A DNA stretch of 64,000 nt, from assembly GCF_900106565.1 (NCBI RefSeq), contig NZ_FNNJ01000001.1, positions 310,001 to 374,000 on the forward strand, in the 5' to 3' direction. The notes under the pieces were generated by a model. It ran no database searches. It was given only the letters and a program-made list of their open reading frames with translations, and was not told the DNA's origin. Both the position numbers and the translations under genes were made by a program. Origin of the DNA: Lutibacter oricola (lineage in GTDB: Bacteria > Bacteroidota > Bacteroidia > Flavobacteriales > Flavobacteriaceae). The first letter of the stretch is position 1, and every line of letters starts with the position of its first letter. This document shows, piece after piece, positions 26,107 to 35,868 of the stretch.

Positions 26107-27373
26107 TTATATCAAAACCACAATAAGGTACTAGTACTTCTGGTATTTTAATACCTTCAGGTGTTTGGCAGTTTTCTAATAAACCTGCTAATACACGTGG
26201 TAAAGCTAAAGAACTACCATTAAGTGTATGCGCTAATTCGCTTTTACCATTGCTGTTTTTAAAGCGTAATTTTAAACGGTTTGCTTGAAAATTTTCGAAG
26301 TTAGATACCGAGCTAACTTCTAACCAACGATCTTGAGCTGTAGAAAATAGTTCAAAATCATAAGTTAATGATGCTGTAAAACCTAAATCGCCACCACATA
26401 AACGTAAAATACGGTAAGGCATTTTTAATTCTTGTAAAATACCTTTTACATGTTCAGCCATTCCGTCTAATGCTTCGTAAGATTTTGATGGGTGCTCAAC
26501 ACGTACAATTTCAACCTTATCAAATTGGTGTAATCTATTTAAACCTCGAACGTGCGCTCCGTAAGAACCAGCTTCGCGTCTAAAACATGGAGTATAAGCC
26601 GTTTTACAAATAGGAAATTCGTCTTCTTTTAAAATAACATCTCTAAAAATATTAGTTACAGGAACTTCAGCAGTAGGAATTAAAAATAAATTATCCTGTG
26701 CATCGTGGTACATTTGCCCTTCTTTATCTGGCAATTGTCCAGTTGCAATACCTGAAGCTTCATTTACTAAATGTGGTACTTGAACCTCGTCATAACCAGC
26801 GGCGGTATTTTTATCTAAAAAATAATTGATTAAAGCGCGTTGTAACCTAGCGCCTTTACCTTTATATACCGGAAATCCTGCACCTGTAATTTTGTTTCCA
26901 AGTTCAAAGTCTATAATATCATATTTTTTAGCTAATTCCCAGTGTGGTAATGCGCCTTCGTGTAAAGTTGGAATTTCACCTTCTTCAAAAACAGTTAAAT
27001 TATCATCTTCACCTTTTCCATTAGGAACTATTTTGTTAGGAATGTTTGGAATTATATACAACAACTCCTGTAATTCGTTTGCTTTGTTTTGAAGGTTATC
27101 TGTAAGTACTTTTGATTGTTCTTTTAATTGAACTGTTTTTTCTTTAAGTAGTTCAGCTTTTTGGCGTTCACCAGATTTGAATAACATTCCAATATCTTTC
27201 GATAGTTTGTTAGATTCTGCTAAAACGGCATCTAATTCCGTTTGAATTGCTCTTCTATCTTCATCAGCAGCAATAGTTTTGCTAACTAATTCATTTGCAT
27301 TGCTAAGGTTTCTTTTTTCTAAACCTTTAATAACAGTCTCTTTGTTTTCTCTAATAAACGCTACTTGTAACAT
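26099..27373 (-). CDS. serS: Serine--tRNA ligase
   Basis: The 424-residue class II synthetase charges tRNA-Ser (and tRNA-Sec where present). The N-terminal long coiled-coil arm (about residues 25-105) grips the tRNA. The catalytic core shows motif 2 (FRREAGSYGAHVRGLNRLHQ near 265-284) and motif 3 (LNGSSLALPRVLAGLLE near 385), with TAEVPVTN before motif 2. The length is standard. It is transcribed alone from a -7 element about 25 bases upstream. Confidence 0.97.
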   Translation of the reverse strand: MLQVAFIRENKETVIKGLEKRNLSNANELVSKTIAADEDRRAIQTELDAVLAESNKLSKDIGMLFKSGERQKAELLKEKTVQLKEQSKVLTDNLQNKANELQELLYIIPNIPNKIVPNGKGEDDNLTVFEEGEIPTLHEGALPHWELAKKYDIIDFELGNKITGAGFPVYKGKGARLQRALINYFLDKNTAAGYDEVQVPHLVNEASGIATGQLPDKEGQMYHDAQDNLFLIPTAEVPVTNIFRDVILKEDEFPICKTAYTPCFRREAGSYGAHVRGLNRLHQFDKVEIVRVEHPSKSYEALDGMAEHVKGILQELKMPYRILRLCGGDLGFTASLTYDFELFSTAQDRWLEVSSVSNFENFQANRLKLRFKNSNGKSELAHTLNGSSLALPRVLAGLLENCQTPEGIKIPEVLVPYCGFDIIN

Positions 27374-27397
27374 CTTCTAATTCGTTTTGTTAATGCG

Positions 27398-27405
27398 CAA
27401 ATTTA
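27398..27405 (-). promoter_or_regulatory. Promoter -7 element of serS
   Basis: Minus-strand TAAATTTG is an exact TAnnTTTG match about 25 bases upstream of the serS ATG. No clear -33 TTG is seen. Confidence 0.5.
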
Positions 27406-27441
27406 ACAAATTGCATTTAAAAGAAACTAATTAGTTTACAA

Positions 27442-27984
27442 TCATTTTATAGAAACTGTAGTGTTAAAGTTTTTTACAATTTGCGGTACCTCTGTAATTT
27501 CGAATTTAGCACTAAAATTTATGGTGTTTTTTGTAGGTTTTGTAATGTTAAATTTTCCTTTTTTTATAGCAAAATAACCAGTAGATCCTTTGCAGTAACA
27601 TAAACGACCAAAATATAATTTTACCTGTTGAAGCGAAAGGTTTTCTAGCGAAATCTCATTAATATTAGCGTCTAATTCAGCATAAATAATTTCTGAATAA
27701 TTAGCATCTGCAGTATTTGGTGGTGTTTTTTTGTTGAAGGTATATTTTAAAACTGTTTTATTACCTTCATTTAAAATAGGATAACCAATACCAAAATTAT
27801 CTTTTTTAAATATTATACTTTTATTTGGTATTAATTCGAAGGTACAGTCTCCATTTTTAGAACAATTATCTAATTTTTGGCTAATGTTATTTTTAATAGT
27901 ACTCACAATTTTTGGTGTTGTTTGTTGCTGTGTGGGTTTACAACCAAAAGTAACGGCTATTAAAAGTAATATTAGTTTTTTCAT
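27442..27984 (-). CDS. Putative lipoprotein, unknown function
   Basis: The 180-residue protein starts with a hydrophobic signal (MKKLILLLIAVTFGCKPTQQ) ending in a cysteine at residue 15, as in lipoproteins, though the residues before it (TFG) are a loose lipobox. The rest is mostly beta strands with four further cysteines (CSKNGDC and LCYC), probably disulfide-bonded. I do not recognise a family. It follows ribF on the same strand by 18 bases and is likely co-transcribed with it, without an obvious functional link. Confidence 0.7.
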   Translation of the reverse strand: MKKLILLLIAVTFGCKPTQQQTTPKIVSTIKNNISQKLDNCSKNGDCTFELIPNKSIIFKKDNFGIGYPILNEGNKTVLKYTFNKKTPPNTADANYSEIIYAELDANINEISLENLSLQQVKLYFGRLCYCKGSTGYFAIKKGKFNITKPTKNTINFSAKFEITEVPQIVKNFNTTVSIK

Positions 27985-28002
27985 AATGTGAATTTAAAGT
28001 AA

Positions 28003-28941
28003 TTAATTTAAATTCAGTGAATTGATATGGTTTTCTGAGTTTTCTTTATCAACTTTAAGTTGAGTTTTTAAAGCTTCAATTGAATCAAACTTTTTCTCGT
28101 CGCGTAAAAAGTGTAAAACTTCTACTCTTAGGTTTTTGTTGTATAAATCTTTATTTAAGTTGAAAAAATTAATTTCAATAGTTTGGTTTTTTCCACTAAC
28201 AGTTGGTCGGTAACCAATATTCATCATACCAAAAACAGTTTTATCTTCAATAGTAGATTTTACAACGTATGCACCAGTTTTTGGAATTAGTTTATAGTCT
28301 TCTTTAATAAATAAGTTTGCAGTTGGAAATCCTATTTTTTTACCTAAACTTTTACCTTTAACAACTTGGCCGGTTAGCATAAAGTTGTAGCCTAAGTAAT
28401 TGTTTGCTTTTTCAATTTCTCCATTTTCAATTGCAATTCTTATTTTGGTTGAACTTACAGCAATATTATCAATATCTTTTTGAGAAATTTCTTTAACATC
28501 AAAGCTGTAGGTGTGTCCGTAGTCTTCTAATTGTTCAAAATTTCCTTCTCTGTTTTTACCAAAATGATGATCGTAACCAATAACTAATCGAGAAACATTT
28601 AATGTGTTTACTAAAATATTTCGAACAAAATCTAATGCAGAAAGCTTGGCAAATTCTTTATTGAATTTGTAAACAACTAAGTTTTCTAGGCCTGTTTTTT
28701 CGAGTAATTCTATACGCTCTTCAATAGTGTTAATAAGTTTTATATTAATATCTTTTTGCAAAACCATTCTAGGATGCGGAAAGAAAGTTAACAATAATGA
28801 TTTTGCATTTTTTTTACCAGAACTGTTTATAAGTTTACTTAATACTTTTTGATGCCCAATATGTACACCATCAAAAGTGCCTATGGTAATAAAAGTTTTA
28901 GATTTTGAGGAATAGTCTTCTAAATTGTTAAAAAGCTTCAA
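28003..28941 (-). CDS. ribF: Bifunctional riboflavin kinase / FAD synthetase
   Basis: The 312-residue enzyme phosphorylates riboflavin to FMN and adenylates FMN to FAD. The N-terminal adenylyltransferase half has TIGTFDGVHIGHQKVL near residue 16 and VIGYDHHFGKNREGNF near 115. The C-terminal kinase half has GKSLGKKIGFPTANLFIKED near 197 and GMMNIGYRPTV near 237. The start is TTG at 28941; no in-frame ATG gives the complete N-terminus. A matching -7 element lies about 27 bases upstream. Confidence 0.95.
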   Translation of the reverse strand: MKLFNNLEDYSSKSKTFITIGTFDGVHIGHQKVLSKLINSSGKKNAKSLLLTFFPHPRMVLQKDINIKLINTIEERIELLEKTGLENLVVYKFNKEFAKLSALDFVRNILVNTLNVSRLVIGYDHHFGKNREGNFEQLEDYGHTYSFDVKEISQKDIDNIAVSSTKIRIAIENGEIEKANNYLGYNFMLTGQVVKGKSLGKKIGFPTANLFIKEDYKLIPKTGAYVVKSTIEDKTVFGMMNIGYRPTVSGKNQTIEINFFNLNKDLYNKNLRVEVLHFLRDEKKFDSIEALKTQLKVDKENSENHINSLNLN

Positions 28942-28967
28942 TTAGTATAGTTTCAAATGTTAAAATG

Positions 28968-28975
28968 CAAAAATA
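28968..28975 (-). promoter_or_regulatory. Promoter -7 element of ribF
   Basis: Minus-strand TATTTTTG is an exact TAnnTTTG match 26 bases before the TTG start of ribF and supports that start. Confidence 0.5.
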
Positions 28976-29030
28976 ATCAATTAATTATAACGATGTTATT
29001 GTTAAATTATTAATTAAGATTTTATTTTTA

Positions 29031-29061
29031 TTGTAAATAATGCCAAACAATGTTACATTTG
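29031..29061 (+). promoter_or_regulatory. Promoter of the first metalloprotease gene
   Basis: TTG (29031-29033), 20 bases, then TACATTTG (29054-29061) is a full Bacteroidota promoter. Initiation near 29068 is downstream of an in-frame ATG at 29050, so translation must begin at the ATG at 29092. Confidence 0.7.
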
Positions 29062-29091
29062 TCAATATCAAAAAAAAACTTAAAAAAACTT

Positions 29092-32000
29092 ATGAAATTT
29101 CTATTAACTAAAAGATTGGTTTATTTATATTCTTTTTTCTTTTCGCTTTTTATTACTGCACAGCAATCTTCGGATAACATTTGGTTAAAAAATGAAGTTG
29201 TTAGTAAAGCAGAAACAAAAGAGATTTTTAAAAACTCTTTGCCTGATTCTTACAAGGTGTATCAATTAAATGTTGCTGAGTTAAAAAAATCTTTATCGTC
29301 AGCTCCAGAGAGAGGAATTAAATCGAATACTGTAATTAGTTTTCCAAATGCTGATGGAGAATTAGAAAAATTTAGAGTGTTTGAAGCGTCAGTTATGCAT
29401 CCAACATTACAAGCTAAATATCCAAATATTAGATCGTATGCTGGTCAAGGAATTGATAACCCAGCGTCAAGAATAAGATTTAGTGTTTCTCATTTAGGTT
29501 TTAAAGGAATGAATATTTCAGCAGGGTCTAATACTGTTATTATAGAGCCTTTAACAAAAAATGCTGGACAATATATTATTTATAATAAAAAAGAAAATAA
29601 ATCGCCTGGAACATTTGAATGTGAGGTTGAGGACGAATTAACTAATAGAATAAATAATTCTCAAAATACAAGTACAGCAAAAAATGCAGATGATGGTATT
29701 TTAAGAAAATATAGGTTAGCAATGTCAGCTACTGGTGAGTATACAGACTATTTTGGTGGAACTAAAGCAGACGCTTTAGCTGCTATAAATGCTACTATGA
29801 CAAGAGTTAATGGAGTATTTGAAGTAGATTTTAATATTACTACTGAATTAATTGCCAATACAGATGAGGTTATCTATATAGATGCTGACACGGATCCGTA
29901 TACAGGAACTTCATTTAATGATCAACTTCAAAATACATTAACAGATGTTATTGGTGAAGCAAATTATGATATTGGTCACTTAGTAACTAGAGGTAGTGAT
30001 AATGGAAATGCAGGTTGTATTGGTTGTGTTTGTGTAGATGGAGAAAAAGGTAGTGGTTTTACTTCTTTTGGAAGTCCAGAAGGTGACTTTTTTGATATTG
30101 ATTTTGTAGCACACGAAATGGGCCACCAATTTGGAGCTAACCATACTTGGACATTTAATGGAAGTGAAGGTACTGGAGTTCAAATGGAACCTGGTAGTGG
30201 ATCTACAATTATGGGGTATGCTGGTATTACTGGAGCAACAGATGTACAAGATCATAGTGATCCTTATTTTCACGCAGCATCTATTAGACAAGTAACAGAC
30301 TATGTTAAAACTACTAGTTGTCAAACAGATTTTGCAACTGGAAATAATGTGCCAACAGCAGATGCTGGTATGGATTATACAATTCCGAAAGGAACTGCTT
30401 TTACGTTAGTTGGAGATGGTACAGATACTGATGGTGATGCTTTGTCATTTTGTTGGGAACAAATAGATCAAAATGCAGCTTCATCAACGTACCCAAGTAC
30501 AACAAGTACAACAGGTGTATCTTTTAGATCATTTAACCCTTCAACAATAAAATCTAGAACTTTTCCTAAAATGGAAACAGTTTTAGCAGGTAGTACATCT
30601 AGCCAATGGGAAGCAATTCCAAATGTTGGAAGAGATTTAAACTTTAGATTAACAGTTAGAGATAACGTAGCTGGAGGTGGAACTAATAATAGTGACGATG
30701 TATTGGTAACTGTAGATGATGCAACAGGGCCATTTGTAGTAACTTCACAAGCAACAACTGAAAGTTGGGATGCGGGAACAAAGAAAACAGTTACTTGGGA
30801 TGTAGCAAATACTGATGCTGCACCTGTAAACTGTGCTAATGTTAATATATTAATGTCGATAGATAATGGATTAACGTTTCCAATAACTGTAGCATCTAAC
30901 GTACCAAATAATGGTAGTTATGATGTGTTAGTTCCAAATAGTACAACAACAGAAGCAAGAATTAAAATCGAAGCTGTAGATAATATCTTTTTTGCAGTAA
31001 ATGCTGCTAAAATCGAAATTCAAGCTTCAGAGTTTATTATGGAGTTTGAGTCGTACACAAAAAGTGTTTGCGAGCCAAATAGTGTTGTGTATGCGTTCAA
31101 CTATAAAACATTTTTAGGCTTTACTGAAGAAACAACTTTTTCTGCAGATAACCTACCAGCAGGAACAACAGCGGTATTTAGCCCTGCAACAGCTACTGCA
31201 GATGGTACAAGAGTTGAGATGACAATTTCAGGATTAACAAACAGTAATATTGGTAATTATGCAATTGCACCTATCGGAACTTCAGCTACTGTTACTAAAA
31301 CATTTGAAGTTAATTTAGATGTGTATTCTCCAACAATTTCTACAACAACATTATTGTTACCAGCAAATGATGCTGTGAATGTATTGCAGCCTTATACATT
31401 AAGCTGGGATAATGATTTAAATGCAACTTCATATGAATTACAAATTTCTGAAACAAGTGATTTTGCTTCAATAAAAGAAACTGCTACAATTTCAGAAGCA
31501 ATGTACGACCCTCAATTACTTGAATTAAACACAGATTATTACTGGAAGGTAAAATCTATAAATGATTGTGGGGAAAGTTCTTTTTCTGAAGTTAGAAAAT
31601 TTAAAACTGTTAATATTGAATGTAAATTTGATGACAATACAGTTTCAGAAGATATTCCAGAAATTGTTAGTGAAGGAATTACTAAAACAATTAGTACAAC
31701 GCATAACAAATCAATTTTAAGTGTTATTGTAACAGTAGATATTGTGCATCCAAATGTTGAAGATTTAATTTTAAAATTAATTAGTCCTCAAGGAACTGAA
31801 GTTACTTTAGTTTCAAATTTAGCTGCCAACGGAGCAAATTATACAAGCACTGTTTTTGATATGGAAGCTGCTAATTCAATTAATACAGGAACAGCACCAT
31901 ATACAGGATCATTTATTCCACAAGGAGATTTAAGTGTTTTTAATGGTGAAGAATCATTTGGAGATTGGCAATTAAATATTGTGGATGCAGGTTTCTTAAA

Positions 32001-32946
32001 TTCAGGTTCGTATACAAGCTGGGGAATTGAAATTTGTGGTTACCCAATTGAAAGTGATGATAATGATAATGATGGTGTTTTAAATGATGATGATTTATGT
32101 CCTAATACTCCAGATGGTGAAACAGTAGATGCAAATGGATGTTCAAACGGTCAGTTAGATGATGATAATGATGGTGTAATAAACTCTATTGATGTTTGTG
32201 ATGGTACTCCAGCAGGAACTATTGTTGATGAAACAGGTTGTGAAGTGTTTATGCTTGCCGAAAATAATTTTTCGATAGAAGTTACTGGAGAAACTTGTAC
32301 AGATAAAAACAATGGTCAAATTAATATTACAGCATTAGAAAATCATAATTACAAAGCTTTAATAAACGGACAAACTTTAGACTTTACATCAACACTGTTA
32401 ATAGAAGGGTTAGATCCTGGAAGTTATGAGTTGTGTATAGAAATTGAAGAAGAAGATTATGAGCAGTGCTTTACTATTGTTGTTGAAGAAGGAACTTCAA
32501 TTTCTGGTAAGACAACTATTTCTTCGAACAGAGCAAGTTTTGAAATAGAAGAAGGGGAAGGTCCTTTTACTGTATTGGTAAATGGAGTTAGTGTTTTAAC
32601 AACTAGCCAAAGTGTGTTTAATGTGGAGGTGAAGCACGGAGATTTAATTAGTGTAAAAACAGCTAAAGATTGTGAAGGTGAAATTACTAAAAAAGTAAGT
32701 TTGTTTAACGAGATTGTAGCGTATCCAAACCCTACTAAAGGTAGTCTAGATATTGCAATTCCTGTTTCTCAAAAAGAAGTTTTAGTACAATTGTTTAATA
32801 TTCAATCTCAATTAATTTTAACTAAAACGGTTAATTCTTCAACAGGTAGAGTTAATTTAGATTTGAGTAATTTACCAAAAGGAGTGTATATTGCTAGAGT
32901 TGAGGTAGATGGAGATGTAAAAACTTTGAAAGTTATTAGAGAGTAA
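29092..32946 (+). CDS. Secreted reprolysin-type metalloprotease with P domain, TSP3 repeats and T9SS tail
   Basis: The protein of about 1284 residues has a signal peptide (MKFLLTKRLVYLYSFFFSLF) and a pro-region. A metzincin domain follows with zinc ligands in HEMGHQFGANH (His341, 345, 351) and Met-turn GSGSTIMGYAGI. Next come beta-sandwich modules, a fibronectin-like segment near 760-850, and a proprotein-convertase P-like domain (HPNVEDLILKLISPQGTEV to DLSVFNGEESFGDWQLNIVD). Calcium-binding TSP type-3 repeats (DDNDNDGVLNDDDLCPNTPD) lead to a type A sorting domain (YPNPTKGSLDIAI to GVYIARVEVDG). The last directs export by the T9SS. The ATG at 29050 lies upstream of the expected transcription start and was rejected. 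Confidence 0.92.
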   Translation: MKFLLTKRLVYLYSFFFSLFITAQQSSDNIWLKNEVVSKAETKEIFKNSLPDSYKVYQLNVAELKKSLSSAPERGIKSNTVISFPNADGELEKFRVFEASVMHPTLQAKYPNIRSYAGQGIDNPASRIRFSVSHLGFKGMNISAGSNTVIIEPLTKNAGQYIIYNKKENKSPGTFECEVEDELTNRINNSQNTSTAKNADDGILRKYRLAMSATGEYTDYFGGTKADALAAINATMTRVNGVFEVDFNITTELIANTDEVIYIDADTDPYTGTSFNDQLQNTLTDVIGEANYDIGHLVTRGSDNGNAGCIGCVCVDGEKGSGFTSFGSPEGDFFDIDFVAHEMGHQFGANHTWTFNGSEGTGVQMEPGSGSTIMGYAGITGATDVQDHSDPYFHAASIRQVTDYVKTTSCQTDFATGNNVPTADAGMDYTIPKGTAFTLVGDGTDTDGDALSFCWEQIDQNAASSTYPSTTSTTGVSFRSFNPSTIKSRTFPKMETVLAGSTSSQWEAIPNVGRDLNFRLTVRDNVAGGGTNNSDDVLVTVDDATGPFVVTSQATTESWDAGTKKTVTWDVANTDAAPVNCANVNILMSIDNGLTFPITVASNVPNNGSYDVLVPNSTTTEARIKIEAVDNIFFAVNAAKIEIQASEFIMEFESYTKSVCEPNSVVYAFNYKTFLGFTEETTFSADNLPAGTTAVFSPATATADGTRVEMTISGLTNSNIGNYAIAPIGTSATVTKTFEVNLDVYSPTISTTTLLLPANDAVNVLQPYTLSWDNDLNATSYELQISETSDFASIKETATISEAMYDPQLLELNTDYYWKVKSINDCGESSFSEVRKFKTVNIECKFDDNTVSEDIPEIVSEGITKTISTTHNKSILSVIVTVDIVHPNVEDLILKLISPQGTEVTLVSNLAANGANYTSTVFDMEAANSINTGTAPYTGSFIPQGDLSVFNGEESFGDWQLNIVDAGFLNSGSYTSWGIEICGYPIESDDNDNDGVLNDDDLCPNTPDGETVDANGCSNGQLDDDNDGVINSIDVCDGTPAGTIVDETGCEVFMLAENNFSIEVTGETCTDKNNGQINITALENHNYKALINGQTLDFTSTLLIEGLDPGSYELCIEIEEEDYEQCFTIVVEEGTSISGKTTISSNRASFEIEEGEGPFTVLVNGVSVLTTSQSVFNVEVKHGDLISVKTAKDCEGEITKKVSLFNEIVAYPNPTKGSLDIAIPVSQKEVLVQLFNIQSQLILTKTVNSSTGRVNLDLSNLPKGVYIARVEVDGDVKTLKVIRE

Positions 32947-32971
32947 ATATTTAAAAATATTTTTATTAAAG

Positions 32972-33002
32972 AAAAGCACATAATTTATTATGTGCTTTTT
33001 TT
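32972..33002 (+). terminator. Terminator after the first metalloprotease
   Basis: AAAAGCACATAA pairs with TTATGTGCTTTT around a four-base loop and is followed by more T. It separates the two paralogous protease genes. Confidence 0.8.
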
Positions 33003-33079
33003 GTTTTTACTTTTTTTGAATTATTAATAATATATAGTTAAATTGCGCTTTTAAATAACCCCTTTAAAATCACTTTATT

Positions 33080-35770
33080 ATGAAGATTAAATCCCGCTTA
33101 TCTTTATTTTTTTTTATTATTAGTAACTTTTTTATAGTAGTTCAAGCGCAAGATTTAGGAGTAAAATTTTGGCAAAAATCAAACAAAACTGTAGAAACAA
33201 TAACTGATAAAATTGTCAGAAAAAACCTTCCTGAAAAATATAAATTATTTAATTTGAATTTGGATGAGTTTAAATCAAATTTTAAATCTAGTAACTTAAA
33301 GTTGGGTGTAATCTTAAGTTTTCCAAATGAAAAAGGTAATTTAAAAAAGTTTGAAGTGTTTGAGTCTTCTATAATGGATGAAAAACTTCAAGAAAAACAC
33401 CCAGATATAACTTCATATATAGGTAAAGGAATCGATAATCCAGCAGATGTTATTCGATTTAGTATTACAAAAAAAGGAGTTCATGCAATGGTATTTAGAA
33501 ATGGAAAATCTACGTTATTTATAGACCCTTTCTCAAAAGATTTAACAGAATATATAGTTTATTCTAAAAGTAGCTTGCCAGTTATAGAAGAAGTAATGAA
33601 GTGTTATGTTGAAGAAAAGGTGAGTAATGTTAATGTATCTTCAAAAACAACAAATGCTAATGATGGAAAGCTGAGAACATACAGACTTGCTATTGCAACT
33701 ACTGGTGAATATTCACAATATCATTTAACAGGTTCTGAAGCTAACGATGCAGAGCGTAAAGCTACAGTTTTATCTGCTATTGTAACAACAATGACAAGAG
33801 TCAATGGAATTTTTGAAAGAGATTTAGGGTTAAAAATGATTTTGGTGGCTAATAATACTGATATTATTTATCTTGATGGAGTAACAGACCCTTTTACAAA
33901 TGATAGTGCGGGTTCTTTAATAAATGAAAGTCAAACTGAAATAGATTCTAAAATTGGATTTTTTAATTATGATATTGGACATACTTTTAGTACAAGTGCA
34001 GGTGGGTTAGCACAGTTAAACTCTCCTTGTACATCCAATAAGGCAAAAGGAGTTACAGGAACAAACAATCCAATTGGAGATGCTTATGATGTAGATTATG
34101 TTGCTCATGAAATGGGCCACCAATTTGGAGCAAATCATACTTTTAACACAACATCAGGTTTTTGTGGTAGTAATAGCCAGCGTAATTCTGGGACTGCTGT
34201 TGAGCCTGGTAGTGGATCTACAATAATGGCATATGCAGGTATATGCTCTCCAGATAATGTGCAAAATAACAGTGACTCTTATTTTCATACAATTAGTATT
34301 GGTGAAATGTGGGCAAATATTTCTGGCGGTACAGGAAGCTCTTGTGCAACATTAATAGATACTTCAAACGATAATGTACCAGTTTCTAATGCAGGAGCAA
34401 ATTATACAATTCCTAAATCAACACCTTTTGTGTTAACAGGTTCAGGAAGCGACGCAGATGGTGATGCTATTACTTATTGTTGGGAGCAAGTAGATACTAG
34501 CGTAACTTCAGAGCCTTTAAGCTCTACGGTTACTGATGGTCCAGCGTATAGATCTATTTTTCCTTCAACTTCAGAAAAAAGATATTTTCCAAGTTTTGAA
34601 ACTGTTTTAAACGGTAATTTATTTAATAGTTGGGAGGTAACACCTTCTGTAGGTAGAACATTAGATTTTGCATTAACTGTTAGAGATAACAATGCTGTTG
34701 GAGGTCAATCAGCAAAGTCTGAAATGACAGTTACTGTTGATGGAGCAGCAGGTCCATTTGAAGTTTTATCTCAAAATACAACGGGAGTAACTTGGCAAAG
34801 TGGCACAACAGAAACCATAACTTGGGATGTTGCTAATACAGATGTGAGTCCTATTAATTGTACGGCAGTAAATATTGTTTTATCTATTGATGGAGGGTTA
34901 ACTTATCCTATAGTTTTAGCATCGAATACAGCAAATGATGGTAGCGAACCTATTACTGTACCAAATAACCCTGCTCCGTATTGTAGGGTAATGGTTGTGC
35001 CAACTAATAATATTTTTTATAGTATTAATAGCGAAAATTTTGCTATTGATTATACAGTATCAACAACATGTAAAACATATAGTGCATCTCCTAATGCTGT
35101 AATTTCAGATGAAGCTTGGACATTAGATAATATTAATATTGGAGATGATATGGAAATTTCTGATTTAAACCTAAGTATAAATATAACCCATAATAATATA
35201 AGAGATGTTATTATTAGGTTGGTTAGCAGTGGTAATTCTACAAACCAAATTGTATACGAGTATTCTTGTGATGAAGTTGGTAATATGAACCTTATTTTTG
35301 ATGATCAAGCTACTCCATTAAATTGCGGGAGCTTAGATTCAGGCTCTCATGTACCAGTTAATCCATTGAGTGTTTTTAATGGAGGGATGAGTCAGGGAAA
35401 TTGGCAGTTACAAGTTGGCGATGGGTATACAAATGGAATAGAAGGAGTTCTTAATAATTGGTCAATAGAAGTTTGTACGGTATCAGAACAGCCTTTAGCT
35501 GTTAACGAGTTTGAAATAGGGAATTTTTCTATGTATCCAAATCCTTCGAGTGGAATATTTAATATAAATTTTCTTTCAAAAAATAATTCAGACGATATTA
35601 AAGTTAAATTATTTGACTTAACAGGAAGGTTAATTGAATTAAAAAACTATACTCAAAATGGTATAAGTTTTTCCAAAGAAATAGATTTTAGCCATATTTC
35701 AAGTGGAACATATATAATTAAGCTTGAGCAAGGAAATCAATCAATTTCAAAACATTTAGTAAAATATTGA
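33080..35770 (+). CDS. Secreted reprolysin-type metalloprotease, paralogue of the preceding gene
   Basis: The 896-residue protein has the same plan as its neighbour but is shorter: signal peptide (ending near IVVQAQ), pro-region, metzincin domain, P-like domain and T9SS type A tail. Zinc ligands are in HEMGHQFGANH (His343, 347, 353) and the Met-turn is GSGSTIMAYAGI. The P-like domain runs from about 680 to 800 (DLNLSINITHNNIRDVIIRL, then NPLSVFNGGMSQGNWQLQVG), and the tail has MYPNPSSGIFNINF to GTYIIKLEQG. It lacks the fibronectin-like and TSP3 segments. It probably arose by tandem duplication. Substrates are unknown; extracellular protein digestion is likely. Confidence 0.92.
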   Translation: MKIKSRLSLFFFIISNFFIVVQAQDLGVKFWQKSNKTVETITDKIVRKNLPEKYKLFNLNLDEFKSNFKSSNLKLGVILSFPNEKGNLKKFEVFESSIMDEKLQEKHPDITSYIGKGIDNPADVIRFSITKKGVHAMVFRNGKSTLFIDPFSKDLTEYIVYSKSSLPVIEEVMKCYVEEKVSNVNVSSKTTNANDGKLRTYRLAIATTGEYSQYHLTGSEANDAERKATVLSAIVTTMTRVNGIFERDLGLKMILVANNTDIIYLDGVTDPFTNDSAGSLINESQTEIDSKIGFFNYDIGHTFSTSAGGLAQLNSPCTSNKAKGVTGTNNPIGDAYDVDYVAHEMGHQFGANHTFNTTSGFCGSNSQRNSGTAVEPGSGSTIMAYAGICSPDNVQNNSDSYFHTISIGEMWANISGGTGSSCATLIDTSNDNVPVSNAGANYTIPKSTPFVLTGSGSDADGDAITYCWEQVDTSVTSEPLSSTVTDGPAYRSIFPSTSEKRYFPSFETVLNGNLFNSWEVTPSVGRTLDFALTVRDNNAVGGQSAKSEMTVTVDGAAGPFEVLSQNTTGVTWQSGTTETITWDVANTDVSPINCTAVNIVLSIDGGLTYPIVLASNTANDGSEPITVPNNPAPYCRVMVVPTNNIFYSINSENFAIDYTVSTTCKTYSASPNAVISDEAWTLDNINIGDDMEISDLNLSINITHNNIRDVIIRLVSSGNSTNQIVYEYSCDEVGNMNLIFDDQATPLNCGSLDSGSHVPVNPLSVFNGGMSQGNWQLQVGDGYTNGIEGVLNNWSIEVCTVSEQPLAVNEFEIGNFSMYPNPSSGIFNINFLSKNNSDDIKVKLFDLTGRLIELKNYTQNGISFSKEIDFSHISSGTYIIKLEQGNQSISKHLVKY

Positions 35771-35868
35771 TAATCTTATTGTGAAATCCTCTTTTTTTTA
35801 ACGATTATTATGATAATTGAAAAAAAATTGTATTTTGCAAAACCTTAATCAATTATTTATTAAATATT

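Noticed and set aside
29050-29091. Upstream ATG extending the first metalloprotease by 14 residues
   Set aside because: The ATG is upstream of the expected transcription start and the extension would sit in front of a normal signal peptide.
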